Shown here one piece after another: positions 43,251 to 51,813 of a stretch of DNA of 64,000 bases (position 1 is the stretch's first letter; every line of letters begins with the position of its first letter). Made by a program: the position numbers and the translations under genes. The stretch covers positions 62,001-126,000 of the forward strand of contig CAWIUB010000013.1 of assembly GCA_963839175.1 (NCBI GenBank). Direction: 5' to 3'. The notes under the pieces were generated by a model. It was given only the letters and a program-made list of their open reading frames with translations, was not told the origin of the DNA and did not search any database. This stretch comes from CAWIUB01 sp963839175 (lineage in GTDB: Bacteria; Actinomycetota; Actinomycetes; Mycobacteriales; Jatrophihabitantaceae).

Positions 43251-44111
43251 AGCGGTGAGCCTGAGCAGCAGATGCCACGCCGCGATCCACACCGCGCAGG
43301 CGCCGAGCATGTGCACAGCGACCAGCAGCGGCGGAACGTCCAGGAAGTACTGGGTGTAGCCGATTGCACCCTGGGCGAGCTCGACGGCGAGCACCACCCA
43401 CGCCGCTTTGCGTGGCCCCGGCGAGACGCGGACCGCGTAGAGCAGCGCCACGACGCCGACGGTCAACCCGACCAGGACCATCACCAGGTCGGCATGCAAC
43501 TGCGCAATGCTCGACGGGTTGATGTCGAAGCGCTGACTCTCGTGCTTCGCCCCGGAGTTCGGCCCGCTACCGGTGACCACGGTGCCGACCACGACCACCG
43601 CCGCTGCGGTGAGGACAACCAGCCGGGCCAGCACAACCGCGGGCAAGGGACCCGCAACGCGGCCGGCGTGCCCGGACACCCGCCACCACAGCACCATCGT
43701 CACCGCGATGTTGGCCATTGAGACGATCAGATGCAGCGCGACGACCCACGGGTTGAGGTCGGTCAGCACGCTGATCCCACCGATCACCGCCTGAACGGGG
43801 ATGACGGCGAGCGCAATCGCGGCGAGCAGAACCTGGGATCGCTGCCGCCACGCGGCGATCAGGGTGGCAATCGCGATGGCGGCGAGCACGAACGTCAACG
43901 TCCGATTGGTGAATTCGACCTGTTTGTGGAACGAGTAGGGACCACTGGGCGTGAGTGACGAGCCAGTGCACGTCGGCCACGTCGGGCAGCCCAAGCCCGA
44001 GTCCGTCAGCCGCACCGCACCGCCGGTCACGACGATCACCACGTTGGCGACCACCGATGCGAGGGCCAGGTCCACGAGCACTCGCGGTTTGGCAAACCAG
44101 CCGCGGATCAC
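43152..44111 (-). CDS. ctaA: Heme A synthase (CtaA/Cox15)
   Basis: The 319-residue membrane protein converts heme O to heme A. It has about eight transmembrane helices with four conserved His in two symmetric halves, including HKQVEFTNRTL near 68, HLIVSMAN near 127, HESQRFDINPSSIAQLHADLV near 200-220 and HMLGACAVWIAAWHLLL near 270. GLGCPTWPTC near 42 supplies the conserved Cys pair. GTG 44111 overlaps the stop of the ABC permease gene. The 35-residue tail after the last helix is His/Asp/Gln-rich and encoded antisense to the DUF445 gene. Confidence 0.92.
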   Translation of the reverse strand: MIRGWFAKPRVLVDLALASVVANVVIVVTGGAVRLTDSGLGCPTWPTCTGSSLTPSGPYSFHKQVEFTNRTLTFVLAAIAIATLIAAWRQRSQVLLAAIALAVIPVQAVIGGISVLTDLNPWVVALHLIVSMANIAVTMVLWWRVSGHAGRVAGPLPAVVLARLVVLTAAAVVVVGTVVTGSGPNSGAKHESQRFDINPSSIAQLHADLVMVLVGLTVGVVALLYAVRVSPGPRKAAWVVLAVELAQGAIGYTQYFLDVPPLLVAVHMLGACAVWIAAWHLLLRLTASEQLPDHVDQDAHQRAHHRAVHPDELQVTPDL

Positions 44112-44866
44112 TCCCACCGGAACCACCGGGCCGCGGCGGGCAGCGCGATCGCTGCCCACACCAGCAGTGTCAGCACCGGCCGTAGCGGCAGGGTATGCCC
44201 GTCCTGCAGCACGGAGTGCAGGCCATCGGACAGGGCCGCGCTCGGGAGATAACGCAGCACGTCGACGGCCCCCTGCGGGTACTTGGACAGCGGAATCGCG
44301 ATGCCGCCTGCGAACAGCAGGACCAGCCAGATCAGGTTGGCCGCCGCCAGCGTCACCTCGGCGCGGAGCGTCCCGGCCACCAGCAGCCCGAGACCCCCGA
44401 ACGCAACCGTGCCGAGCGCCAGCAACACGATCACGCTGAGCGGATCGCCATGCGGGTGCCAGCCCAGCGCAAAGCCGACCGCGCAGATCAGCACCGCCTG
44501 GACCACCTCGAGGACGAGCACGGCAAGGGTCTTTCCGGCCAGCAGCACCGACCGGGGCAACGCGGTGGCGCCGAGTCGTTTCAGCACCCCGTACTTGCGT
44601 TCGAAACCGGTTCCGATCGCGAGCCCGGTGAACGCGGCGCTCATGACCGCCAGCGCCAGGATGCTGGGCACGACGAAGTCGATGCGCCGTCCCCCGATCG
44701 AGTACAGCAGCGGCAGGTTGAAGAACACCAGCAGCAGCAGCGGGATAACGAGGGTCAGGCCGACCTGCTCGCCGTTGCGCAGCAGCAGGCGCAGTTCCAT
44801 GCGGGTCTGCGCCGGGAGCATCTGGCTCGTGGTGGCTGCCGCGGGGGCTGGGGCGAAGCTTGTCAC
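44108..44866 (-). CDS. ABC-2 type transporter permease
   Basis: The 252-residue permease has six transmembrane segments, starting near 38-55 and ending near 235-250, and the ABC-2 signature region PSILALAVMSAAFTGLAIGTGFERKYGVLKRLGATALPR near 65-100. Together with the ATPase encoded immediately upstream it should form a drug or lipid exporter. Both ends are coupled: its GTG overlaps the ATPase stop and its stop overlaps the ctaA start. In M. tuberculosis the same trio is Rv1458c-Rv1456c, so a link with heme or respiratory assembly is possible but unproven. Confidence 0.88.
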   Translation of the reverse strand: MTSFAPAPAAATTSQMLPAQTRMELRLLLRNGEQVGLTLVIPLLLLVFFNLPLLYSIGGRRIDFVVPSILALAVMSAAFTGLAIGTGFERKYGVLKRLGATALPRSVLLAGKTLAVLVLEVVQAVLICAVGFALGWHPHGDPLSVIVLLALGTVAFGGLGLLVAGTLRAEVTLAAANLIWLVLLFAGGIAIPLSKYPQGAVDVLRYLPSAALSDGLHSVLQDGHTLPLRPVLTLLVWAAIALPAAARWFRWE

Positions 44867-45789
44867 GTTCGCAGCTCTCGCCCGGTGAGCTCGAGGAAGA
44901 CGTCCTCGAGGCTGCGTCGCTCTACGGCGAGTTCCCGGGCGAGGACGCCCTGGCCGGCGCACCACGCGGTAAGCGTGGCGAGCAGCTGCGGGGTGACCTC
45001 GCCGGACACCAGGTAACGGCCAGGGCTCTCTTCGCTGGCCTTCGTGCCGATCGGCAGGGCGTCGAGCAGAGACGTCAGTCGCAGTCCGGTCTGCGCGCGG
45101 AAGCGGATCTGGCCCTCGGCGCCTCCGCTGGTCAGTTCGGCTGGCGTGCCGGTGGCCACGAGCCGGCCAACGTCGACTACTGCCACGACGTCCGCGAGCT
45201 GCTCGGCCTCGTCCAGGAAATGCGTGGTAAGCACGACGCTGACGCCGTCGGCGCGCAGCTGCCGAATCAGCTCCCAGGTCCCCCGCCGGCCGTGCGGATC
45301 CATCCCCGCCGTCGGCTCGTCCAGGAAGACCAGCTCGGGACGTCCGACCAGGGCGAGGGCCACGGACAGGCGCTGGCGCTGCCCGCCGGACAGTCGCCTG
45401 ACCTGCGTGCGTGCAACGTCAGACAGGCCGACCCGATCCAGCAACTGCGCCGGATCGTGTGGATGCGCCGCATAGGACGCGAATAGCTCGAGCAGCTCGA
45501 TCGCCCGGGCCGCCGTATAACCGCCGACGCCGTCCTGCAACATCACGCCGACCCGCGGACGCAGTTGGCGAGCGTCCCTGACAGGGTCGAGACCGAGAAT
45601 CCGCACGGATCCGCTGTCCGGTCGCCGGAATCCCTCGCAGATCTCGATCGTCGTCGTCTTGCCGGCGCCGTTCGGACCGAGCAGCGCGAACACCTCGCCG
45701 CGCCGCATGGTGAGCGAGAGCCGGTCGACCGCACGCCGCCCGGCGTACGACTTCACCAGCCCGTCGATCACGACGGCAGCTTCGGTCAC
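44863..45789 (-). CDS. ABC-2 transporter ATP-binding protein
   Basis: The 308-residue ATPase has Walker A LLGPNGAGKTTT near 36-47, signature LSGGQRQRLS near 133, Walker B LVFLDEPTAGMDP near 152 and the switch His in VLTTHFLDEAEQ. The C-terminal 90 residues resemble the regulatory extension of DrrA/NatA-type exporters. The leaderless GTG 45789 is set by a -10 hexamer 6 bases upstream. It starts the ATPase-permease-ctaA operon. Confidence 0.93.
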   Translation of the reverse strand: MTEAAVVIDGLVKSYAGRRAVDRLSLTMRRGEVFALLGPNGAGKTTTIEICEGFRRPDSGSVRILGLDPVRDARQLRPRVGVMLQDGVGGYTAARAIELLELFASYAAHPHDPAQLLDRVGLSDVARTQVRRLSGGQRQRLSVALALVGRPELVFLDEPTAGMDPHGRRGTWELIRQLRADGVSVVLTTHFLDEAEQLADVVAVVDVGRLVATGTPAELTSGGAEGQIRFRAQTGLRLTSLLDALPIGTKASEESPGRYLVSGEVTPQLLATLTAWCAGQGVLARELAVERRSLEDVFLELTGRELRT

Positions 45790-45795
45790 CGGCCA

Positions 45796-45801
45796 AGTCT
45801 A
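45796..45801 (-). promoter_or_regulatory. -10 element of the ABC/ctaA operon, leaderless
   Basis: On the minus strand TAGACT ends 6 bases before the GTG of the ABC ATPase gene. It overlaps no other gene, since plsC ends at 45830. Confidence 0.45.
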
Positions 45802-45829
45802 AGAACGGCCCGCGCCGCGCGGGGGCATC

Positions 45830-46501
45830 TCACACGACGGCTTTGGCATCGGTCGCGTAGCGGTCGACATACTCCTGGCCGGACAGCGCCTGCACGGCCG
45901 CACGGATCGTCTCGGCGACCTCACGCAGCGACCGCGAACTGCGCTCGTCCGACTCGCGGCCGGAGAAGTCGAGCGGTGCACCGAAGTTGACGCCCACTTG
46001 GGCGATCCGCCACTTGCGGGTGCCGGGAGGCTGCACGTTGTCAGTGCCGACCAGGCCCACGGGCACGACCGGCGCAGCGGACCGCAACGCGATGCGGGCG
46101 ACACCGGTGCGGAACCGGTACAGCCGCGCGTCCGGGGACCGGGTGCCCTCGGGATAGATGCCGAACGCCCTGCCTTGTGCCAGCAGTTCGACACAGATCT
46201 CGATCGACGCGGCCGCCGCACGTGTCGCGTTGCGGTCTACGGGTACCTGCCCGATCCCGCCGAAGAACGCCGCCATGGCCCGGCCCTTGAGCCCGGGGGA
46301 GGTGAAGTACTCGGATTTCGCGAGGTAGAACACCTGTCGCCGCGCGGCCAGCGGGGTGAAGATCTCGTCGGCGAAGGAGATGTGGTTGCCCGCGATGATC
46401 ACCGGGCCCGTTCGCGGCAAATTCTCGAGGCCGGTCACCCGTGGCCGGTAGATTGCGCGCAATGCCGGTGCCACGGTTAGCTCGAGGGCCCGGTACAGCA
46501 C
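45830..46501 (-). CDS. 1-acyl-sn-glycerol-3-phosphate acyltransferase (PlsC family)
   Basis: The 223-residue acyltransferase has the catalytic H(X)4D motif in NHISFAD at 39-45, the glycerophosphate-binding YPEGTRS near 120 and the block VPVGLVGTD near 150. It is a peripheral or single-helix membrane enzyme acting on lysophosphatidate or a similar acceptor. GTG 46501 has TAGGTT 6 bases upstream and no ribosome site. It is divergent from sufR with a 107-base gap. Confidence 0.9.
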   Translation of the reverse strand: MLYRALELTVAPALRAIYRPRVTGLENLPRTGPVIIAGNHISFADEIFTPLAARRQVFYLAKSEYFTSPGLKGRAMAAFFGGIGQVPVDRNATRAAAASIEICVELLAQGRAFGIYPEGTRSPDARLYRFRTGVARIALRSAAPVVPVGLVGTDNVQPPGTRKWRIAQVGVNFGAPLDFSGRESDERSSRSLREVAETIRAAVQALSGQEYVDRYATDAKAVV

Positions 46502-46507
46502 GCTCGC

Positions 46508-46513
46508 AACCTA
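46508..46513 (-). promoter_or_regulatory. -10 element of plsC-like gene, leaderless
   Basis: TAGGTT on the minus strand ends 6 bases before the GTG at 46501. Confidence 0.45.
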
Positions 46514-46596
46514 CCCGGCCAGCACGTCCGGGCTCGCCCCCGCAACGGATCGACGCGACACGCCCGGGGGCCTCGCTACGATGCCGCGAAATACGT

Positions 46597-46602
46597 CATA
46601 CT
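46597..46602 (+). promoter_or_regulatory. -10 element of the suf operon, leaderless
   Basis: CATACT ends 6 bases before the GTG of sufR. The surrounding ATACGTCATACTGGTGTTGT is the natural place for SufR to bind and repress its own operon, but I cannot identify a clear palindrome. Confidence 0.5.
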
Positions 46603-46608
46603 GGTGTT

Positions 46609-47322
46609 GTGAAAATCCAGTCGTCGCCGGCCGAGCACGCGGACGGTCGCACCCGCGACGCCGTGGCCCGGCTCGTGCTGGAGCGCGGTCCGCAGACCGC
46701 GGCGGCGCTCGCCAATCGCCTCGGCCTGTCGGCCGCCGCCGTGCGCCGCCATCTGGACGCACTGGTGGCCGACGGCATCCTGGTCGAGCGCACCGCCCGG
46801 CGCCCTGTGCACCCGGGCCGCGGTCGTCCCGCCCGGGCGTACGCGCTCACCGACGCCGGCCGGGCCGAGTTCCCGCACGCGTACGACGACCTGGCCAGCA
46901 CGGCGCTGCGCTACCTGCGCGACACCGGGGGCGAGCCCGCGGTGACGGCCTTCGCGGTACACCGGGCAGCCACACTGGAGCAGGCGCTCGTCCCGACTGT
47001 CCGGGCCCGGAGTGGTCTGGCGCAGCGTACGCAGGCATTGGCGACCGCGCTGTCGAGCCAGGGGTACGCAGCCACCACCGAGACTGCCGCCTTGCCCGGC
47101 GCGAACGTCGCGACCGGCGTGCAGGTCTGCCAGCACCACTGCCCAGTCGTGCACGTCGCGGCCGAGTTCCCGCAGCTGTGCGAAGCCGAGACCCGGGCCT
47201 TCGAACGCGTCCTCGGCACCTATGTCCAACGCCTGGCCACGATCGCCCACGGCGACGGCGTCTGCACCACGTATGTCCCCGTTCCATCGCCCGTACCGTC
47301 CCGATCCGGGAGGACCGCATAG
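46609..47322 (+). CDS. sufR: SufR, Fe-S-sensing repressor of the suf operon
   Basis: The 237-residue regulator has an N-terminal winged helix-turn-helix (QTAAALANRLGLSAAAVRRHLD at about 29-50, with the wing to about 85) and a C-terminal cluster-binding region with Cys174, Cys178 and Cys191 in the CQHHC...QLC pattern and Cys219 further on. SufR-type regulators bind a [4Fe-4S] cluster and derepress suf genes when clusters are short. It is the first gene of sufR-B-D-C-S-U-T; its stop overlaps the sufB start by one base. Confidence 0.93.
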   Translation: MKIQSSPAEHADGRTRDAVARLVLERGPQTAAALANRLGLSAAAVRRHLDALVADGILVERTARRPVHPGRGRPARAYALTDAGRAEFPHAYDDLASTALRYLRDTGGEPAVTAFAVHRAATLEQALVPTVRARSGLAQRTQALATALSSQGYAATTETAALPGANVATGVQVCQHHCPVVHVAAEFPQLCEAETRAFERVLGTYVQRLATIAHGDGVCTTYVPVPSPVPSRSGRTA

Positions 47323-49829
47323 TGACGACCACCGCAGAACGACTTGCCGCGCAGGACGAGCAGATCGACGCGCTCGGCCGCTACGGCTTCGGCTGGGCCG
47401 ACTCCGACGTGGCCGGTACCGACGCGCGCCGGGGCCTGAATGAGGACGTCGTCCGCGACATCTCGGCCAAGAAGAGCGAGCCCGATTGGATGCTGCAGCG
47501 CCGGCTCAAGGCGCTGGAGATCTTCCGCAAGAAGCCCATGCCCACCTGGGGATCGGACCTGTCCGGTATCGACTTCGAGAACATCAAGTACTTCGTCCGG
47601 TCGACCGAGAAGCAGGCCGAGACCTGGGACGACCTGCCGGCCGACATCAAGAACACCTACGACAAGCTGGGCATACCAGAGGCCGAGAAGCAACGTCTCG
47701 TAGCGGGCGTGGCGGCCCAGTATGAGTCAGAAGTCGTATATCATAAGATTCGGACAGATCTGGAGGAGCAGGGCGTCGTCTTCCTCGACACCGACACCGG
47801 CCTGCGTGAGCAGCCGGAGCTGTTCCAGGAGTACTTCGGGTCGGTGATTCCGTCCGGCGACAACAAGTTCGCCTCGCTGAACACCGCGGTCTGGTCGGGC
47901 GGCTCGTTCATCTATGTGCCGCCGGGCGTGCACGTCGACATCCCGCTGCAGGCGTACTTCCGGATCAACACCGAGAACATGGGGCAGTTCGAGCGGACGC
48001 TAATCATCGTCGACGAGGGCGCATACGTGCACTACGTCGAGGGCTGCCTGCCCGCAGGCGAGCTCATCACCATGGCCGACGGCGACCTGCGGCCCATCGA
48101 GTCGGTTCGGGTCGGCGACCAGGTGTTCGGCCATGACGGCCAAACCCATCGAGTGACGGCCGTGCAGATGCGAGACCTCAACGGTGACCTCTACCGCTTC
48201 ACTCCGATGTCGCCCGCCAATGCATTCTCGGTGACCGCTGAGCATCCGCTGCTCGTCGTGCCGCGGAACGAGGTGTTGGTGTCGCGCGCGTCGCGCAACG
48301 GCTGGAAGCCCGAGGTGGACAGCGTGAAGCTGCGCTCCGCCGAACCGCGATTTGTCGCGGCGAAGGATGTCGCGGAAGGCGACTTCCTCGTCTACCCGAA
48401 GCCGCGACCCGCCTCGGCGAAGATCGTTCTGCCGCTCGAGTTCGCGACGCTGGCCGGCTACTACCTAGCCGAGGGCCATGCCGCCCTTACGAATGGCTCC
48501 GAGTCTCTCGTGTTCTCGTTCCACATCGACGAGCACGACTATGTCGACGAGGTCCGGCGCGCCTGCAAGCAGCTCTACGACGCCGAGGGCTCGGTCCGCT
48601 ATGACGAGGCCAAGCACGAGGCGCGCCTGCTGGTCTACAGCAAGCCGGCCTACCACGCGATGATGCAGCACATCGGCACCGGCTCCGCGACCAAGAAGCT
48701 GTCTGCCGACCTCGTTGCACAGGACGAGACCTTCCTCCGCGAGCTGGTGCGTTCCTACGTCAACGGCGACGGCAATCGGATCGAGCGCGGTGGAGGCACC
48801 TGGACCCGCATCCACACCATTTCGCGCGTCTGGGCTTTCCAGCTGCAGTCCGTCCTCGCGCGGCTCGGCCACTACGCCACCGTCGAGCTGCGGCGGGCCG
48901 GCGGACCGGGTGTGATCATGGGCCGCGACGTGGCGCGCCGGGATCTGTACCAGGTGCAGTGGACTGAGGGCGGCACCGGGCCGAAGCAGGCGCGCGACTG
49001 CGGCGACTACTTCGCGGTCCCGATCAAGAAGCGGGCTGTCCGCGAGGCACACGAGCCGGTCTACAACCTCGATGTCGAGGATCCGGACAGCTACCTCGCG
49101 TTCGGGTTCGCCGTACACAACTGCACCGCGCCCGTTTACAGCTCGGACTCGCTGCATTCGGCTGTGGTCGAGATCATCGTCAAGCCCAACGCCCGGTGCC
49201 GTTACACGACGATCCAGAACTGGTCGAACAACGTCTACAACCTGGTCACCAAGCGCGCCAAGGCCGACGCCGGCGCGACCATGGAGTGGGTCGACGGCAA
49301 CATCGGCTCCAAGGTCACCATGAAGTACCCGGCCGTGTGGCTGATGGGCGAGCACGCCAAGGGCGAGGTGCTCTCGGTCGCCTTCGCGGGCGAGGGCCAG
49401 CACCAGGACGCCGGCGCGAAGATGCTGCACCTGGCGCCACATACGTCCTCGACGATCATCTCTAAGTCGGTGGCGCGCGGCGGAGGCCGCACGTCGTACC
49501 GGGGGCTGGTCGAGGTCCACAAGGGCGCCCATCACAGCGCCTCCACCGTCAAGTGCGACGCCCTGCTCGTCGACCAGATCAGCCGGTCCGACACCTACCC
49601 CTACGTCGACGTCCGCGAGGACGACGTGTCGATGGGTCATGAGGCGACCGTGTCGAAGATCAGCGAAGATCAGCTGTTCTATCTCATGAGTCGCGGGTTG
49701 TCCGAGGACGAGTCGATGGCCATGGTGGTTCGCGGCTTCGTCGAGCCCATCGCCCGCGAACTGCCGATGGAGTACGCGCTCGAGCTCAACCGGCTGATCG
49801 AACTGCAGATGGAAGGAGCAGTGGGTTAG
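47322..49829 (+). CDS. sufB: SufB Fe-S scaffold protein with an in-frame intein
   Basis: The 835-residue precursor consists of an N-extein (residues 1-241), an intein (242-600) and a C-extein (601-835), giving a mature SufB of 476 residues, the normal size. SufB forms the SufBC2D scaffold on which Fe-S clusters are built. Extein blocks include VWSGGSFIYVPPGVHVDIPL, YFRINTENMGQFERTLII and, after the intein, CTAPVYSSDSLHSAVVEII. GTG 47322 overlaps the sufR stop in TAGTG, and sufD starts the same way at the sufB stop. Splicing is required for a functional protein. Confidence 0.96.
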   Translation: MTTTAERLAAQDEQIDALGRYGFGWADSDVAGTDARRGLNEDVVRDISAKKSEPDWMLQRRLKALEIFRKKPMPTWGSDLSGIDFENIKYFVRSTEKQAETWDDLPADIKNTYDKLGIPEAEKQRLVAGVAAQYESEVVYHKIRTDLEEQGVVFLDTDTGLREQPELFQEYFGSVIPSGDNKFASLNTAVWSGGSFIYVPPGVHVDIPLQAYFRINTENMGQFERTLIIVDEGAYVHYVEGCLPAGELITMADGDLRPIESVRVGDQVFGHDGQTHRVTAVQMRDLNGDLYRFTPMSPANAFSVTAEHPLLVVPRNEVLVSRASRNGWKPEVDSVKLRSAEPRFVAAKDVAEGDFLVYPKPRPASAKIVLPLEFATLAGYYLAEGHAALTNGSESLVFSFHIDEHDYVDEVRRACKQLYDAEGSVRYDEAKHEARLLVYSKPAYHAMMQHIGTGSATKKLSADLVAQDETFLRELVRSYVNGDGNRIERGGGTWTRIHTISRVWAFQLQSVLARLGHYATVELRRAGGPGVIMGRDVARRDLYQVQWTEGGTGPKQARDCGDYFAVPIKKRAVREAHEPVYNLDVEDPDSYLAFGFAVHNCTAPVYSSDSLHSAVVEIIVKPNARCRYTTIQNWSNNVYNLVTKRAKADAGATMEWVDGNIGSKVTMKYPAVWLMGEHAKGEVLSVAFAGEGQHQDAGAKMLHLAPHTSSTIISKSVARGGGRTSYRGLVEVHKGAHHSASTVKCDALLVDQISRSDTYPYVDVREDDVSMGHEATVSKISEDQLFYLMSRGLSEDESMAMVVRGFVEPIARELPMEYALELNRLIELQMEGAVG
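48045..49121 (+). other. SufB intein with LAGLIDADG homing endonuclease
   Basis: The 359-residue intein interrupts YVEG-C at the conserved Cys of SufB. It begins with Cys1 in CLPAGELITMADGDLRPIES, has the block B motif VTAEHPLL with His67, and ends VHN with His358 and Asn359, followed by Cys+1 of the C-extein, so all splicing residues are present. The middle carries two LAGLIDADG motifs, LAGYYLAEG at 136-144 and SYVNGDG at 237-243, both with the acidic metal ligand. The M. tuberculosis SufB intein is reported at the same site with the same length. Confidence 0.95.
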
Positions 49830-50996
49830 TGACCGCCACGCTGGCACGCGACCACGGTCGTATGCCAACGGGAACACCGCGGGACCGTTTCACCTCGACC
49901 GACCCTAACGACTTCCCCGTCCCACGTGGCCGGGAGGAGGAGTGGCGGTTCACCCCGCTGCGGCATCTGCGAGCACTGCTCGAGCCGTTCGAGCCGACCA
50001 CGCGCATCACGGGCAAGGTCGAACCGTCGGACGGCGTGCGCTGGGAGATCGTGCCGAAGACGGATGCCCGAGTCGGCCGCGTGCTGCGACCGGCCGACCG
50101 GATCAGCGCCCTCGCCTTCGCCGGCGCGCCGCAGGCCCTCGTGGTGCAGATCCCGTCCGGGGCAACCCCTCACGCACCCGTGTTCGTGCACGGCACCGTC
50201 GAGCCGGGCTGGGCCTACGAGCACATGGTGATCGAAGCCGAGCCAGGCGCCCGCGGCACGGTCGTCGTCGACTACACCGGGTCGGCGACCGTGGCCGAGA
50301 ACGTCGAGATCGTCGTCGGTGACGGGGCCGAGCTGAATCTGGTGAGCGTGCAGACCTGGGACGCCGACGCCATCCACGTCACGGCCCACGCCGCGAGGAT
50401 CGGCCGGGACGCGACCCTCCGCCACGCGACGGTCACCCTAGGCGGAAAGCTGGTTCGGCTCTCTCCGACGGTGCGCTTCGCCGGGCCAGGCGGTCGCGCC
50501 GAGCTGATCGGGCTGTCCTTCGCCGGGCCGGGCCAACACCAGGAGGTCCGTCTGTACGTCGACCACGGGCAACGCGACTTGCACCTCCAACGCGCTGTAC
50601 AAGAATGCGCTGCGGGGCGACGGAGCTCGCACTGTATGGATCGGTGACGTCCGGATTCGGCCCCAGGCGACCGGCACCAACACCTACGAGATGAACCGCA
50701 ACCTGCTGCTGTCCGACGGCGCGCGGGCGGACTCCGTGCCGAATCTCGAGATCGAGACCGGCGAGATCATCGGCGCCGGTCACGCCAGCGCGACCGGGCG
50801 CTTCGACGACCTGCAGCTGTTCTACCTGCAGTCCCGAGGGATCCCGGAGGACGAAGCCAGACGCCTGGTCGTGCGCGGGTTCTTCGCCGACGTCATCAAC
50901 CGCATCGGCGTGCCCGAGCTGCAGCACCGGTTGATGGCATCCATCGAGGCCCGACTGGGCTTCACCCGAGACCCCGAATTGGAGAACCGAGCATGA
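49829..50996 (+). CDS. sufD: SufD, split by a +1 frameshift
   Basis: SufD partners SufB and SufC in the cluster scaffold. The first frame reads from GTG 49829 to RLYVDHGQRD near 50578, then drifts into nonsense and stops at 50647. The correct continuation lies one base further: CTSNALYKNALRGDGARTVW begins at 50580 and runs to the stop at 50996 through NLEIETGEIIGAGHASATGR and IEARLG. One extra T in the sequence GACTTGCACC (around 50577-50585) explains the break. The homology resumes exactly, with nothing missing, so the lesion is a single base. A sequencing error, a recent mutation or recoding are all possible. Confidence 0.9.
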
Positions 50997-51811
50997 CCGC
51001 GTTGGAGATCCGGGACCTGCACGTGTCCGTCAAGGCCACCGGCCGGGCGGACGACGGCTCCGCCGAGGACACCCCAATCCTCAGGGGCGTCGACCTCACC
51101 GTGACCTCCGGCCAGACGCACGCGCTGATGGGTCCGAACGGGTCCGGCAAGTCCACGCTCGCGTACTCGATCGCCGGCCACCCGAAGTACGTGGTGACGC
51201 AGGGACAGGTGCTGCTCGATGGCCAGGACGTGCTGGCGATGAAGGTGGACGAGCGCGCCCGCGCCGGGCTATTCCTCGCCATGCAGTATCCGGTCGAGGT
51301 GCCGGGCGTCTCGGTGTCGAACTTCCTGCGCACCGCGGCCACCGCAATCCGCGGCGAGGCACCGAAGTTGCGCACCTGGGTCCGTGAGGTCAATGACGCG
51401 ATGGGCGCCCTGGACATCGACAAGGCGTTCGCCGAGCGGAGCGTCAACGAGGGGTTCTCCGGCGGGGAGAAGAAGCGCCAGGAGATCCTGCAGCTGACCC
51501 TGCTCCAGCCCAAGATCGCGATCCTGGACGAGACCGACTCGGGCCTCGATATCGACGCGCTGCGCGTCGTGAGCGAGGGCGTCAACCGCTACATGCGCGC
51601 TCCGCAAGCGTCGCGCGACGGCCGCGACGCCCAGGCACCCGGCACGTTGCTGATCACCCACTACACCCGCATCCTGCGGTACATCAAGCCAGATTTCGTC
51701 CACGTGTTCTTCGACGGACGAATCGTCGAGTCCGGTGGCGCAGAGCTCGCCGAGCGGCTCGAGCAAGAGGGCTACGCCCGCTTCGGCGTCAACGAGACGG
51801 CGTCGGCGTAG
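50993..51811 (+). CDS. sufC: SufC ATPase of the Fe-S assembly complex
   Basis: The 272-residue ABC ATPase has Walker A GPNGSGKSTL near 43, the family-specific EGFSGGEKKRQEILQ signature near 155 and Walker B LQPKIAILDETDSGLD near 175. It drives conformational change in SufBD. The ATG overlaps the sufD stop in ATGA. Residues 18-24 after the first strand carry a small Ala/Asp/Gly insertion common in Actinobacteria. Confidence 0.96.
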   Translation: MTALEIRDLHVSVKATGRADDGSAEDTPILRGVDLTVTSGQTHALMGPNGSGKSTLAYSIAGHPKYVVTQGQVLLDGQDVLAMKVDERARAGLFLAMQYPVEVPGVSVSNFLRTAATAIRGEAPKLRTWVREVNDAMGALDIDKAFAERSVNEGFSGGEKKRQEILQLTLLQPKIAILDETDSGLDIDALRVVSEGVNRYMRAPQASRDGRDAQAPGTLLITHYTRILRYIKPDFVHVFFDGRIVESGGAELAERLEQEGYARFGVNETASA

Positions 51812-51813
51812 CC

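Noticed and set aside
50570..50600. Programmed +1 frameshift in sufD
   Set aside because: There is no known slippery sequence, rare stop codon or stimulatory structure at the shift, so it is treated as a probable lesion or error.
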